Of a DNA stretch of 64,000 nt, positions 11,406-23,729 are shown in pieces (the first letter of the stretch is position 1; every line of letters starts with the position of its first letter). The position numbers were made by a program, and so were the translations under genes. The stretch is taken from the NCBI GenBank assembly GCA_016165875.1, contig JABBOT010000080.1, positions 6,430,759 to 6,494,758 of the forward strand. The letters are read 5' to 3'. Source of the DNA: Acanthopleura granulata. Its lineage: Eukaryota; Mollusca; Polyplacophora; Chitonida; Chitonidae. The notes under the pieces were generated by a model, which did not search any database, had not been told where the DNA came from, and saw only the letters and a list, made by a program, of their open reading frames with translations.

Positions 11406-12694
11406 TTTAATTTCCAGCGCACTGATTGGTACTTCAAAGCTCCTCGACGCGACAGAAAATGTACTGTTGAAACTTCTTTTGTTTTATAAGAAATAAATTG
11501 GGGCTTACAGACCCCACATAGTTTCATATCCTTTCACTCAGTAACCATCTAACTAATATCATCCCATTGTGGTCGATAGAAAGCCATTTGTTGCTGCATT
11601 TTGGTTTCACTCCTCTTTTCACGTGTCTTTTGTAGAAAATTCACGTTGACAAGTAAGATATCGAATTCCATGAACTGTATCTCATGCAATGTACATGTGC
11701 GTGTGTCTTGCACTTTCATTCTGCGTGGGAAATTCAAGTGTACTGGTTTTTGTGATGAATTTATCTTACACGACGTAATCGCATGTACAGTAAATGTCAA
11801 ACGACAAGGGATAATGTTATAGTCTCAAGTGTTGAGGAAATGGCAGCCAATTTACACACACATAACTATGACTTAAATACACAGAGTTGGTTTACTTTTG
11901 TGTCATGCAAAAGTGGTATGTGGAACAATTGGATTTGTAATTAGCTGTAATTACTTGTAATTACGAACATGAGATGCCGGAATTTTTTTTTAGTTTACGA
12001 GTAATTGCTAGAACGCCCAAATAAAGGTTTACTGAGCATGGGTATGTCTTAATTTGACGTTCAACATATGTAGTTTGCTAAACGTGTTAAAAGCCACACG
12101 AGAAATACACAAATCCATAAATTACGAAACACATGTAAATTGTAAAGAACACGGCATACATAGCTGTAGCTCTCTAAAAGAAAACATCTTCTTATGATCG
12201 TGGCTATCATCATAAATGTCACTATGGTATTGCGACTGAACATTCTGTTTACCATACTGAAAGAAGACATTCAGTGAATGTGGTTATCGTGTCGGACATG
12301 ATCTGATGAAAAAAGCTGAAACGAAACATTCGACATGGCTTAACTTAAGGAAAAACACGAGTAAACACCACGATCACACTATTAACCACTAAAACAGGTT
12401 TACATGTATAAATCAGTCGACAACTAAAGAATTTTCAGCGAACATTACCAACCGGCAGTTGCTATTCAAAATTGTACGATAATTTTATATTTCTGTTAAG
12501 AATTGAAAAGGGATATTGTTGTACAGATTGAGTAATTTAGTGACTATAGGGAGTCTCTAAGGGAAGTAGATATTCAATAATAGGCTGTATTACGGTATTC
12601 CCTTTCATTATCGGCGTGTTCTTTAGGGTTATGAACTTTCCAGATGGGTGATACCAGTGTCTGGTCGCAGAGTGGCACTGCCATTTCCCAAAGA
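11406..12694. other. Intergenic, nothing recognised
   Basis: Frames at 11549-11822 are open on both strands and carry no motif, so they are treated as chance. Confidence 0.45.
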
Positions 12695-12852
12695 TATATT
12701 TATTTCACTATTGTTTAACGCCGTACTCAACGTACAATTTCTCACTGATACCATGGCGGTCAGCATTGTGGGTGGAAGACACCGACGGGCTTGGAGAAAA
12801 CCACCCACCTTTGGCAAGTTGCTGGGGAACTTTTCTACGGGTAACGCACCAT
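12695..12852 (-). mobile_element. Diverged SINE copy, variant subfamily
   Basis: Blocks matching the SINE 3' half are visible: TTTATTT, GTTTAACGCCGTACTCAA, GCGGTCAGCATTGTGGGTGG. The next part (ACCACCCACCTTTGGCAAGT) differs from the other copies but resembles the one at 46142. That suggests a second subfamily with a different middle. Confidence 0.65.
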
Positions 12853-13132
12853 ATTTGTGGCAGCTAAGTGATCTTGCAACAACATCACGCCGGGATAAAC
12901 ATCAGTAAGGTGACAAAAGCGTCATCAACAACTTATTTTAACGGACTGTTAGAGCAAAATCCACAATTCACCTGTCCAAGGTCTTGGATGTCCTAACAAG
13001 CACCTAAACCATACGTTCGTCGGGGTATGTCGGATGTTTTACACGCTGAGATATCTCACCACCACACTGATTCCTAGAAGCAGCGCTTACTACCTATATA
13101 AATGAGATCACACTATATTTACATACACTTTT

Positions 13133-13152
13133 TTTAATTATTATTATTATTA
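13133..13152. repeat. Short ATT microsatellite
   Basis: A T run is followed by several ATT triplets. It directly precedes a SINE and may have served as its AT-rich target. Confidence 0.7.
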
Positions 13153-13159
13153 TCTTTTA

Positions 13160-13343
13160 AAAACGGATATTTCAAGCCCAGTTCACGCTGGCTTCCCCTT
13201 CAGCCGTACTTATTCCTGCTGATGGTCGTGCTTTTCCTCCGGACTCTGCCCTGTTTCCTCCCATCATAATGCTGGCTGCCGTCGTATAAGTGAAATATTC
13301 TTGAGTTCGACGTAAAGCACCAACCAGATAAATAAATCAAATG
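13160..13343 (+). mobile_element. 5'-truncated SINE with 10 bp target-site duplication
   Basis: The element keeps the B-box region (TTCAAGCCCAG), the CTCTGCCCTGTTTCCTCCCA core, the GTATAAGTGAAATATTCTTG block and a short AATAAAT tail. TTATCTTTTA stands on both sides (13150-13159 and 13344-13353), as expected for LINE-driven integration. The tRNA A-box end is missing. Confidence 0.88.
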
Positions 13344-13353
13344 TTATCTTTTA

Positions 13354-15453
13354 TCAATGCCACAGTTTCGATATGCCAAGTTACGCCAAGAGCTGTACGT
13401 ACTGTTCAGAGCAAAGCTCACTCTCCCCTACATTAGGTCTGAGGCTATTATATAGCAACATTCATATCACAGAAAAGGTTGTCGACATATCAATGACTCA
13501 CCTGAATTATTCCCATTGAACTCTGCTATGAAAATATATCCTGCCACTCTTGATGGCTGGAGGGTGACAAACCTATGTGTTAGCTCATCTACTGAGATGA
13601 TATATCCTAGACCAACTCGTCTGACTTTGGTTTAAACCATTAAACATTGTCAGAAATCATTTATATGCTATTGGGGCGTTTTGGTGTGGGGGTGGGTGGG
13701 GTGGCGCTATGAAAAAATGTTGCAGAGGTGATTTTGGATATTTTGAAGAATACAAACTCAGAAACGACTGATGAAGTTTGATAAATTAATGCTTTAAAAC
13801 TGTAATTTTTGCACAGGGAAAATTTAGTACTTCACATTTGTTAAGATATGAAGCATCAGTGGTTAGCTATTTAAGGAAACTAGTTAGTAAAACAAAAAGC
13901 TTCCGCTATTCCCAGACACCTTGCAATGAGATACTTTTCTATTGAAAAATGTCAACATTCCAGACATGTCTCTCTTGGAAATATCACAAAGCCGACTTAG
14001 AAGCACTGGAATCTTACCAACGTAGAAAGCAGCGATCATTTTATTGTTTCCCCGAATGTGGCTCCTCACAGGCGTTTACATCGAAATTTTCGTTGAATTT
14101 CAACTTCCAGATATCAGCAATGTTATTTTTTAATGGCCGCAACCCCACTAAATTTGTAAAACTACAATTCGAGGATAAATACTGCTGTACTAAGTAAACA
14201 ACGCCTTACCTCTTGTCAGGTCGTGTAATGGAGACAGCGAGTCGACGCCAAACAATGTGCACTACGCGAAACGGCCCGCTTCACACCTCTACCTACACTT
14301 CACACTCCCCAATTGTCACAAACATAAGTGAAACTGGAGAGGTCATATGTGCACGGCAATCTGTGAACTATTTGATCACTGGAAAGCTTCTTGGTCTGGA
14401 TGTCGCAGGCTGGTTAGTCTGTGTCAACAGCTTCCATGTACTCCAGCCAGAGGAAAAGCAACGCACCGTCCCTGAGCACAAACTTTTATCAGTGGCGAAT
14501 TTGAAACGCACCAAATTTAATCTCTTAGCAAGTAGGCGAAAACTTGCATAACACTGGCAGTGAGTTATCATACGCCAGGAAGGGCACTCGTTAAATGGTA
14601 GCCTGACACGTCGACGACGATAATCAGAGTGATGAAGCAAAACAAATTACTGCCGAAGTAATTAACGTGGTTGATTGTACGGTGTTGGGCGATTTACAAA
14701 CCCTGGACACTGTTAATTGTCATATCGTCAAATAATCGCTCACGACACTCTGAGCTTTAGAGAAAACGCCAGAAACCAGGTACAATTCATTCCTGCGTAG
14801 CCGCACAATGGTAGGTACATCAGAGTCTGTTAGAGAGAGTAAAATTGCAAGACATTTAATTAGGGATGTAAAATCTTCTTACAACACCAATGAGCAGCGA
14901 TGGGTATGGTTTCCTAGTTCGTATTCATTGGTACATATATTTATATATAACAGTCCGATAGCCAAGGGTTAGCTAAGGGTCAACCATTTGTGTGAGCAAG
15001 GCGTGAAAGATATTGAGCAATAGCTAAAGTCTACAGCCCACTCTAATCAGGTTCTCCACCGAGAAACAAATTTCCGTTTCTGTGGGTGAAACCCATGCCC
15101 GAGCAGGCTATTAGATTGCCAACTGTTAACGCCATGTGCTATTACATAGCAAGCGAACGTTGACGAGAAGCTACTAGCCCCTATCACGAGGCGAGATAGA
15201 TAGCGTTACGTCATCAGTGAGCGAAAGAAAGCGGGGCGAAATCGCAACTCTTCAACTTAGTAATTTCCGTCTTCAGACAAAGTCAATGGTTAAGGATCGA
15301 TCGCATCCATATAGTGAAAACCTCACCAATACGCTTAACGCCTCCGTTCAGATAAAACTGTCATTCTACAGCAAATCACCTGCTGAAGACATGTCAAATG
15401 CTACTCAGCTTGATGTATAAGGCGTTCCAAAAGCTCGACACAGGGTTCCAAGT
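13354..15453. other. Intergenic, nothing recognised
   Basis: The frames at 13949-14197 and 14213-14551 have overlapping open frames on the other strand and no recognisable domain. Confidence 0.45.
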
Positions 15454-15522
15454 ATTTATTTGTGCCTTCGATTAGGAATTTACGCCCTACTCAACGGTAT
15501 TTCGCTTATGCGACGGCTGTGC
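15454..15522 (-). mobile_element. Decayed SINE 3' fragment
   Basis: TATTTATT is followed by TTTACGCCCTACTCAACG, then a TATTTCGCTTATGCGACGGC block that matches the SINE 3' end with several substitutions. Weak similarity may go on to about 15590. Confidence 0.6.
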
Positions 15523-18378
15523 GGTTTGCAGCTTCGGGAAATCACGGCTATAGCAACTCTACGATAGGTACCAGGGCAAGCCCGGTGACGTAAGTCGTAG
15601 CTGGGCAGATCAGCGGGGTTTTTTTTTCGGATGAAATAATATTTCAATCCTGGATTAAGGCGAAAAAATTGCCTTGCATTTGATAGATAGATTAACTCAA
15701 AATTTGACCAGCTCTTGTTCATATACCAATAGATCATTCAGACTGAAATAAATTCACACCTTTTTATTTAACCTCTTTACAAGTCAGTGTGATCATTGCG
15801 AGCCACTTAAAGGGGTACATGTTTTTCTTGCCCTCAAATGGGTTAATATCTCGAGTTATGTTAGTAAAGACAAGTGACACTTTGAGTTTATTAACATCAA
15901 AACATCATATCGTGAATGTGGAAGAAAATAGTGTCTATTATAATTTCTCCACAACAGTATCATGAATGTGAAATACCTTATTTTGGGAACGCCAGTATGT
16001 TCCATGTGGAAGAAAATAGCATGTTAGATTACATGATACCTATAGTATATAGTAACCTATAGCTTTTCCTTATAAAAACAATCCCAATATAACAAAAAAT
16101 ATTGCGAAATAAAATACCAAGTACTACATTTAGTGGATGCTACACTGGCAAACAGTATGGAAAAGTAACTCAGCTTATCCTGATTCCTTCCAAGTGGTAT
16201 TATTTTTATAGAATATGACTTGTATCCTCCTCTAATATACTAATAATACTATATCACATGACATAAGCACAAATTTCCTACCTACTTTTCCCAACACGTC
16301 ATACTTACCATTTATTATGCTTTAAAGGAATGCAGTGAATAGAATACTGCGACCAGAAAATGGGATGTGACGCAGCCCTGTGTGTGCTTACTTCAAAACT
16401 TGCCTTCGACGTGTATAACGCAAAATAATTGTACCTTGCTTCGTTTACATCAACACTGTTTGATGTGACGTTGCCAGTTTGAATTATAACAGACATTATT
16501 TCCATGGGTGCAGAATCCGTGGAAATTATGTTAAAGTAGGAAACTTGACCACTCTCCGCACGAATCTGTAACCGAATCCTTACCTCACGCCTTCCAGCGA
16601 ATGAAAGAGAAGTATTCAGTCACTGAATCGTGTATCCACTGCAAAGAGTTTCTCGCAATGGACAGCAACTTCTTCGTCTTTACGACACCACGCTTCCAAC
16701 GCTCCTACGAGTGCACAAACAAATTCTCTTCCAATTAGTAATGTCCAACTTTTTAAAAAAAGTTTTTGATACTAAACCTGTTATCAAAACAAAATCAAAA
16801 TTTGTCCCTCGTCGTCGGCCTGAATGTGTGATTTGGGAACTGTGGCTAAATGTGGTGTTTTGTAACTCGATACTGCCACTTAGGATTTGGTGTGATCCTG
16901 TAACGCGTAGACACCAAACAGATGGAAAATGTCATGTATATTATGTGTATAGAGTTGACATTCAACAATGCTATAGGAATACTGCATTTAATGTACTCTT
17001 TTGTAATGCAGGAGACACGATTGGTTTACATGACACATCTGAAAATTAGGTCAACCCCCCAAAAAGCATAAGTGCTCTTGATCTAACACACGGGTGTACT
17101 TTATCTACGCCCCTGTAGTCCTGTTTGTAAAGATGAAGGCTTTTGAATATAGTCACAAATGCAGTCATGCTTGTCCTGCGACTAGGGAAATATTAGCAAT
17201 AAACCTACCTCCCGGTTCCACTAACGACCATGTTTAGGCCGACACCAGCTAACTTGTTATCCATATTGCATCTTAAGTTAAGAAGATATCATCTTTGTGA
17301 AAGAGACATATAGCAAAAAACATATCCATATTACGTAAATATTGCACGGGTCCTGGAAGTCTCCTTTTGGGGATTCTATTACCAATTCCAGAAACATTAC
17401 TTGTATGTTTCCATGGGGATTTGTCGCATGCGTACATACAAACTGTACAAACTTGAGGGTGTGAACAGAAGCCCGAGGGGAGCGCCGCCCAGGAAAAACG
17501 ATGCATGTATTGTTTATCTAAAATCTGCAGCTCTTTTTTTATATATAATTCATGGCTACCAGAGAAATATGCTTGGTTTGAAATCTCTGTCCCTTTCGAT
17601 GACACTTAATAATTCATTCTAGACTCTGCCTTATCACACTCTGCAATTTATTCTTCGAAATAAATGATTGCTCTACGGAAAATACTAAAAAGACGTGACA
17701 GACAATCACACATATAGTGTTGATTTCTTCAAGGGCAACAACAAAAGCGTGGTGAAACCTCCTTCATCTTCTATCCTAAAAGACATGTGGTGAATTGAAG
17801 CACTTCAGCATATATTGTTTTCTGCATGCTCTGTACTCCCTGGGCTGTTGGATTTTTCTGATTCGTTGCCGGCTGCACCCTCTGGATGCCTTTTTAACTT
17901 TGGCATTTCACAAACTGCTGCACATATGCACGTAAATTCATAAAAAAAACAAGTTCTGCACTTTTTAAAACGCGAGTTCATCATGCGAATTCTCGTATTA
18001 CAGCTGCACATATCAACGTTCCTGATGGTATGTATATCTGTAATGCTGACCTTCTTCGGGGTTCATACAGCCGTACCGCTATATATACACATTGTATAAA
18101 GCCTGGTTCTATATACACAATAAAGTGCTGTAAATCCTTTAAAAAAACAGATGGCATAGGCCTAAGAAAGTTATGGTACAAATACAAGCAGATGGTGTAG
18201 ATTTTACACAGCTAACACACCATTGAATTAAACACACTCAATATAGCTGTAAATTTTTCAGCATGAATGTATATTTGATTTGTATTTGTGTCTTATCACG
18301 ATTTTGGCTGTGAAAAAAAATGTGTGACCATGTTATACGCTTATACGCTTGAGTCAAAACGTAATTGGCTGTTAATTT
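15523..18378. other. Intergenic; a small dispersed duplication near 15910-16030, otherwise nothing recognised
   Basis: ATGTGGAAGAAAATAG occurs at about 15917 and again at about 16004, suggesting an old local duplication. The 139-codon frame at 16630-17049 begins with GTG and shows no motif. Confidence 0.45.
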
Positions 18379-18468
18379 ATCTATTTATTTATTCATTTGA
18401 TTGATGTTTTAGGCTGTACTCAAGAATATTTCACGTGTACGCCGGCTGTCTGCATTATGGTGGAAAAA
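18379..18468 (-). mobile_element. 5'-truncated SINE with imperfect target-site duplication
   Basis: A TTTATTTATT tail is followed by TTTTAGGCTGTACTCAAGAA, TATTTCACGTGTACGCCGGC and GCATTATGGTGG, then it stops abruptly. The flanks CTGTTAATTT (18369-18378) and CTGTAAATTT (18469-18478) differ at one base and are probably the duplicated target. Confidence 0.8.
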
Positions 18469-18478
18469 CTGTAAATTT

Positions 18479-21400
18479 GCATCTACCGAATTATGCCTTG
18501 TGGCCCAAACTGGCAGCAACGTTTCACTGTAGAGTACACCAGTTATTAATACTGTGCACTAAACTGTAATTAAAGTGAAAGTACAGATGAGATCCTAACG
18601 CACACCTGTTATATACAAGTGGCTCAGGTGCAAACATATTCATCACGGTACCACAGGAGATCTGTATATTCAGCTTTGTTGTTGCCAACGCACATGCTAA
18701 AATATTTCTGCCTTCGACGAACAGATCAAATGATAATGTGTATATGTTTGCGATACGAATACAAATGATTAAGGAAAACATTTTGAATTCATCATCTCAG
18801 AACAGCCCTCAATGTTTGTGGGGCAAAAAGTGACAAAAAGCGGGTCTACAGTACTCTGGTCTACCGTAGAAGTGACACGTGATGAGTTTAACGTTCCTTG
18901 AAGACCACTTGTCTTACAAGCTTCACGTGTGAGGAAGCTCGGCAGTAAATTGCTAAAGTTCCCTAGTTTACCCAGGACATTCAGGTTTCCTCCATCTACT
19001 AAACTGACTCAGCACTGTATTAGTGAAAATAATCATGAGTACGCAGTTAAACAACAATTGAATAAATATATCTCAGAAAACATGTGAAAGTACTATTCGC
19101 CAAAAGCTGTCGCCAAGAATCTAACGAAATGACGATATCATCTCAGGAGCAGCGTTAATGCCTCTCCGACCTTACAGAGCGAGTTCTCCACACAAAAGGA
19201 AGCCGCCGGTTTTTCTGAATGCAATCTCCGTTAGTGTAGGTAGATTGCAGTTGGAGCACTTGCTGTTCAGATCGCTGTGTCTTGTGCTAGCAAAATCAGC
19301 ATGTAGTAGATCTGGCCACTAGATAGAAAGGGGGCATCTGTTCATTTAGACCGTCGGACGCCTTGGCGTATAACTCTATTTGTGGCGGCGGCTCCCTCAG
19401 AGTAGTTCTCCGCGTTTTGCTCTTGCCCTCCGGCAATACCAAGAAATGAAGTCAGCGCCTATAGAAATGACCACTTTTCTCCAAATTTGACCACTTTGAT
19501 CGGGAACAGTTCTGGTTGGTGGGTTTCAACAAGAGGCTTCAGCGGAAGGATCTTCAGAGACGCCCGGCGTGGAGAGCATTAGGGAAGGGTATCACCCAGC
19601 TAGATACCTTGGGGCTAAGAGGATAGACGCTCGCCTCATACTTCTCACTGTTCCTTCATGGGATTTTTTTTGTATCACCTTCTGGGCTTTCTTTCTTAAT
19701 GTCCACCAGCGCTGAGGGATATTTTACCCAGAAAGTATTGACCCAACGGTCACTGCTTGCTCGCTTTGGCGGAAGCAGGGATCAGCTTCCCGAAGTTTGG
19801 CGTTTTAAGGAATTTCGTCGCGTGGGGTTTGATTGGGAGAGTGAGTGATTGAGTGGGCAGATGTCATTAAAATGGCACAAATTTAATAGACCTCGCCATT
19901 ATCTTCACTTTTCAGCAAACTGAAAGCAGCTATTCATCACTTTTACATAAAGTGCGTCCGACTTCAAACAGAAGAGTACAAATAACCTTCACTGAAGACG
20001 CTAGATGATTACGCTCAAGAAGCAAACGAGTACCGCTTTGTAGCTCGTATCTTATCTCTGTTAAAGTGTACATATGGTGCAATGTTTTTTGCTTTTTTTT
20101 CAGGAAGTTTTGTAGTGCTTCACTAACCTCACAAAGAGTAAGCCAACCACGTCAACTCGAAGCATAGTGCATATAATGTATATACCAAACGAGCATTCCA
20201 GGTAAAAACTTAATCCATCATCCGGGTGGAAATTACTGTACTTGGCGAGTAAATGCAACCCAAGTCAGATGTCGATGCATAATGAGCAGGTTAAGGAACT
20301 TACGTCACCAGTTCTTCATAGGGCATTTGCCATGTTCAAATCCTAGTATCCAAAGCGATTTTCTCGTTAGTTTTTACATTGCGTCCACTCAAAGCTTATT
20401 CTCTCGACACAAAGATAGTTCTTGCCGGCAGCAAGTTTCGTCTTCATGCTATTGACAGCCGTCGGCTGGAATTAGCTCCATACCGGAAGTACTGCCACAG
20501 ACCTCGTCACAATGTGCACCACATGGTCTCGATGAACCTCACCTTAAATGTTTTTCAGGTTTAAATCTGTATCGCTAGAAAGCTAGAACCAATGCCGTGG
20601 TTAAAAGAATCAGCATGTCACACTTTTTTGTGGCTGCTCTATTTTGGATAATTTACCTGAACTTGATGGCGAGGGGAAAGGAGGGGGCGGGATCTCGCTA
20701 GGTTAGATGCTTAAAACTAAGACCCTTGACAACTGAAATCGTCTGTGTTCTAATCTCTGTTTCGCTGAGGGTTGTTGGTCACGAGGTTTGCCAGGTTCCT
20801 ACCAAACGGTACAGTAATTACAGAGAGTAAACAAAGCAATTCCTATAGGCTTGCTTTCTTTCTTAACGACTTGTTTACTAAAATTCCTTAGATTGGTGTA
20901 GTGAAAAATTATTCACATATTTCTTTCTCAAAATTGTCGTTGGGTAAATTGTAAACCTGAGCTAAAGCCTTGTAGCATACATGAGCAGAAGTTCTGAAGC
21001 CATGACATTACGCACTCTATATACGCTGCAGATCACATGCAAGAGTATGATACCGTGTAAAGTGTGACATGGACAATAAATGCTTGAATATTTCCGTCTC
21101 ATGTGATTTTGCACTTAAGGTTGCGACACACATTTCTATGCTTTGAAATCATCTTGCCGAATCAATATGCATAACAATATCACCAAAACAATTGGGTGAC
21201 ACAAATGCTTTGTTCAGGTATTTTACTTTTCACGTGTAATGAGACACGGGAATGTTGCAGAAAATTGGGTTTGCCACAAATTCCACGTTTTTGCCGTGTA
21301 TTTTCCGCGGTACAGATTTGCACATAGGTAAGCTAAAGTCAGTCGAAATTCGCAATCTTAGGTTATGACAAAAGGCAAACAACCCCGTAAACCAAAATGT

Positions 21401-22797
21401 TGTAGAATATCAATCAGGATAAATCCTACAACAAAAGGTCCTAAATGTGATTTCACTGCGCAAATCATCTCCGGCCTATACACATTCGACCAGTGCGGTT
21501 TTATTTAGTAACGGTCTAGGTCAGCTGAATCAATATTACCCGTACCAGTGTGTTGATCCAGCAATGTGTCACATTTATTACACGACATACAATTTTCTGA
21601 GATCGTGCGTTTCTGTGTAATATCGCTACACGAACAGTTTCATGTTGAAAGCGTTTTGTGATCTAACTGATCAAAACTGATGTACAAGCACACTAAGTTA
21701 GGGGATTTGCTAACATCTCTTCTGGTATCGCATCAGCCCAGTGAACGAGCCAACAGAGTATAGTTTCGCAATACCTTCTAATATTGCGGATATGACTGCT
21801 TCATCGATCACTCCAACAGGCGATCGCTACAAACTCCGGATTTAAGTTGGATGGTATCCGCTGACTTGGGGAAAGCTTGGGAGTGCGCAGACCACGTAAT
21901 CCTCGTGTCTAGACAAGGTAAACGGTCATATGAAATATTAGACTTCAGTCGGACCCAGATAGGCTCGAGTAAAGCCAGGCTACCAGCAGGACACACCCAC
22001 AAGTGAGACGAGGAAATGGACGTAAATGTCACGAACAGACATTTGTATCCGTCAGCTGTCGAAAATTTATCATGAGATAATTTTGAATTATTCATCCCAA
22101 GAAAAATACAATGGATGTTACTGGCAATTACGACGAAATGTTTAAGATATACACATCGTATTTTTCCAAAAACTAACAATTCTAAATTTATTCGCATTCC
22201 CTTTTTCTGTGGTGTATGTCGTAGTCAAACATTTCGTCAGGTATATAACGAAGACACCCTATCCAGTCACATGGTGCTGACATCGGGCCAACCAGTCCTG
22301 TTTCCTTGCTCTAAACTTTCAGTGTTGAGCGGCAAGTTACAAGTAACATTTTTAAAAGTCTTTGGTATGATCCGGCCACGAATACCAGATCTCGCGCCCA
22401 AAAGAGGAATCCCTAACCACCAGACCAACAAGGCGGTTAGTTTGTTGTGAAGCTATATTGTTTACTTGAATACGTCGACACAATATTTATCATAACACAA
22501 TGATTATCATATCATTATCATATCACAACATATACCGACCCTGCAGCAACCAGGGCATCTTTGATTGGAAAGATCAAAATTCATCTCACACACTGCTCTT
22601 GACTTGCCGTCAGTGCTAAATAAATGTTTATCTAAAGGAGACATCTCCCAGGGCTGAAACCCACAAAGGAATACGTTGATGCCTGTTAAAAAAAAATGAA
22701 GATATATAAAAAAATGACCAAATGATTATGGCTTAATGTCCCTTCGCTAGTATATTTCCAGCCATTTTGCGGAGAATGTATACTTCCATGTATGTAT
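18479..22797. other. Intergenic, nothing recognised
   Basis: About 4.3 kb contain no repeat family that I can identify and no supported frame. The frames at 21808-22197 (minus) and 22115-22450 (plus) overlap each other and carry no motif. Confidence 0.45.
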
Positions 22798-22862
22798 GGG
22801 TATTACGCCCTACTCAACAGGCAGGGTTTGAGTCATATGACGACGACGAATTATTAGAATGG
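22798..22862 (-). mobile_element. Decayed SINE 3' fragment, inverted relative to its right neighbour
   Basis: TATTACGCCCTACTCAA matches the SINE 3' end. The following GTCATATGACGACGACG part aligns loosely with the usual CACTTATACGACGGCGG block. It abuts a plus-strand copy of the same family. Confidence 0.5.
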
Positions 22863-23013
22863 ACTCTCCAGGCACACATGGGAAGGTTTGCCAGCAGCCC
22901 GCGGGTGGGCGTGGGTTTGCTCCGGGCTATGCCCGGTTTCCTCCTACCATGATGCTGGCAGCCATCGTATAAGTGAAATATTTCTGAGTACAGCATCAAA
23001 TAAATAAATAAAT
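22863..23013 (+). mobile_element. 5'-truncated SINE
   Basis: The copy contains GGAAGGTTTGCCAGCAGCCC, GGGCTATGCCCGGTTTCCTC, CGTATAAGTGAAATATTTCT and a clear AAATAAATAAATAAAT tail. Its head is lost where it meets the inverted fragment at 22798-22862. Confidence 0.85.
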
Positions 23014-23649
23014 AGAAAGGCGCAGAATGTACGACAGAGGATGACCTCAATGAATATAGCACTGGATTTGTACACATCATTGTCAGTTGTATAGCTCAAA
23101 CAACATTGACATATTCCAACACTGTTAGGTGTATTAAATTCACACTCTACCATGCAGCAAACGAAATGCTTCATCTTGTTATATTTCAAAGCGGCAGCCG
23201 GTCAAACAGCACCAATTATCCGATGAATTATGGATTTGCATAACGGATGCATCTACGAACTCAATAAGCGTAGCGTTACTCTGGAATATAATTGGCTTCA
23301 GTCGAATAACACGAGAGGCCTTTATGTATAAATAATCCTGAAGGTATTGTGTAACACTTTTTGCTTCCCGTGGGGAGGGGGTTCGGTGGGGAAGGGGTGG
23401 TTGAGAAGGTCAGTGTGACCTTCCCGGAAAACAGCGTATAATGAACAATTTCCATGGCTATTTCCGTTGACACCAAGCACATGTTCCACATAATCGGCCA
23501 ATAATTGCATAGATATACGCAATTTGTTGAATTTGACAGAGACAAAAGCCCACAACATAGACATACCAACTCTATAAAATGTCCTCGCCTAAACTCCACT
23601 TTTGTTTTGACCATTTGACTTTCACCGGTATTGTGCACTTATTTTCCCT
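23014..23649. other. Intergenic, nothing recognised
   Basis: Overlapping minus frames at 23276-23638 carry no family motif. Confidence 0.45.
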
Positions 23650-23729
23650 TTACCCACAATTCTGGCCTCCGTCGTATGGATTAAGTATTCCCGAGTATGG
23701 CGTTAAGTATCAATAAATGAACAAATAAG
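23650..23729 (+). mobile_element. Short SINE 3' end
   Basis: TTTACCCACAATTCTGGCC, CCGTCGTATGGATTAAGTAT and CCCGAGTATGGCGTTAAGTA correspond to the SINE 3' core, and a broken AATAAATGAACAAAT tail follows. It is strongly 5'-truncated. Confidence 0.75.
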
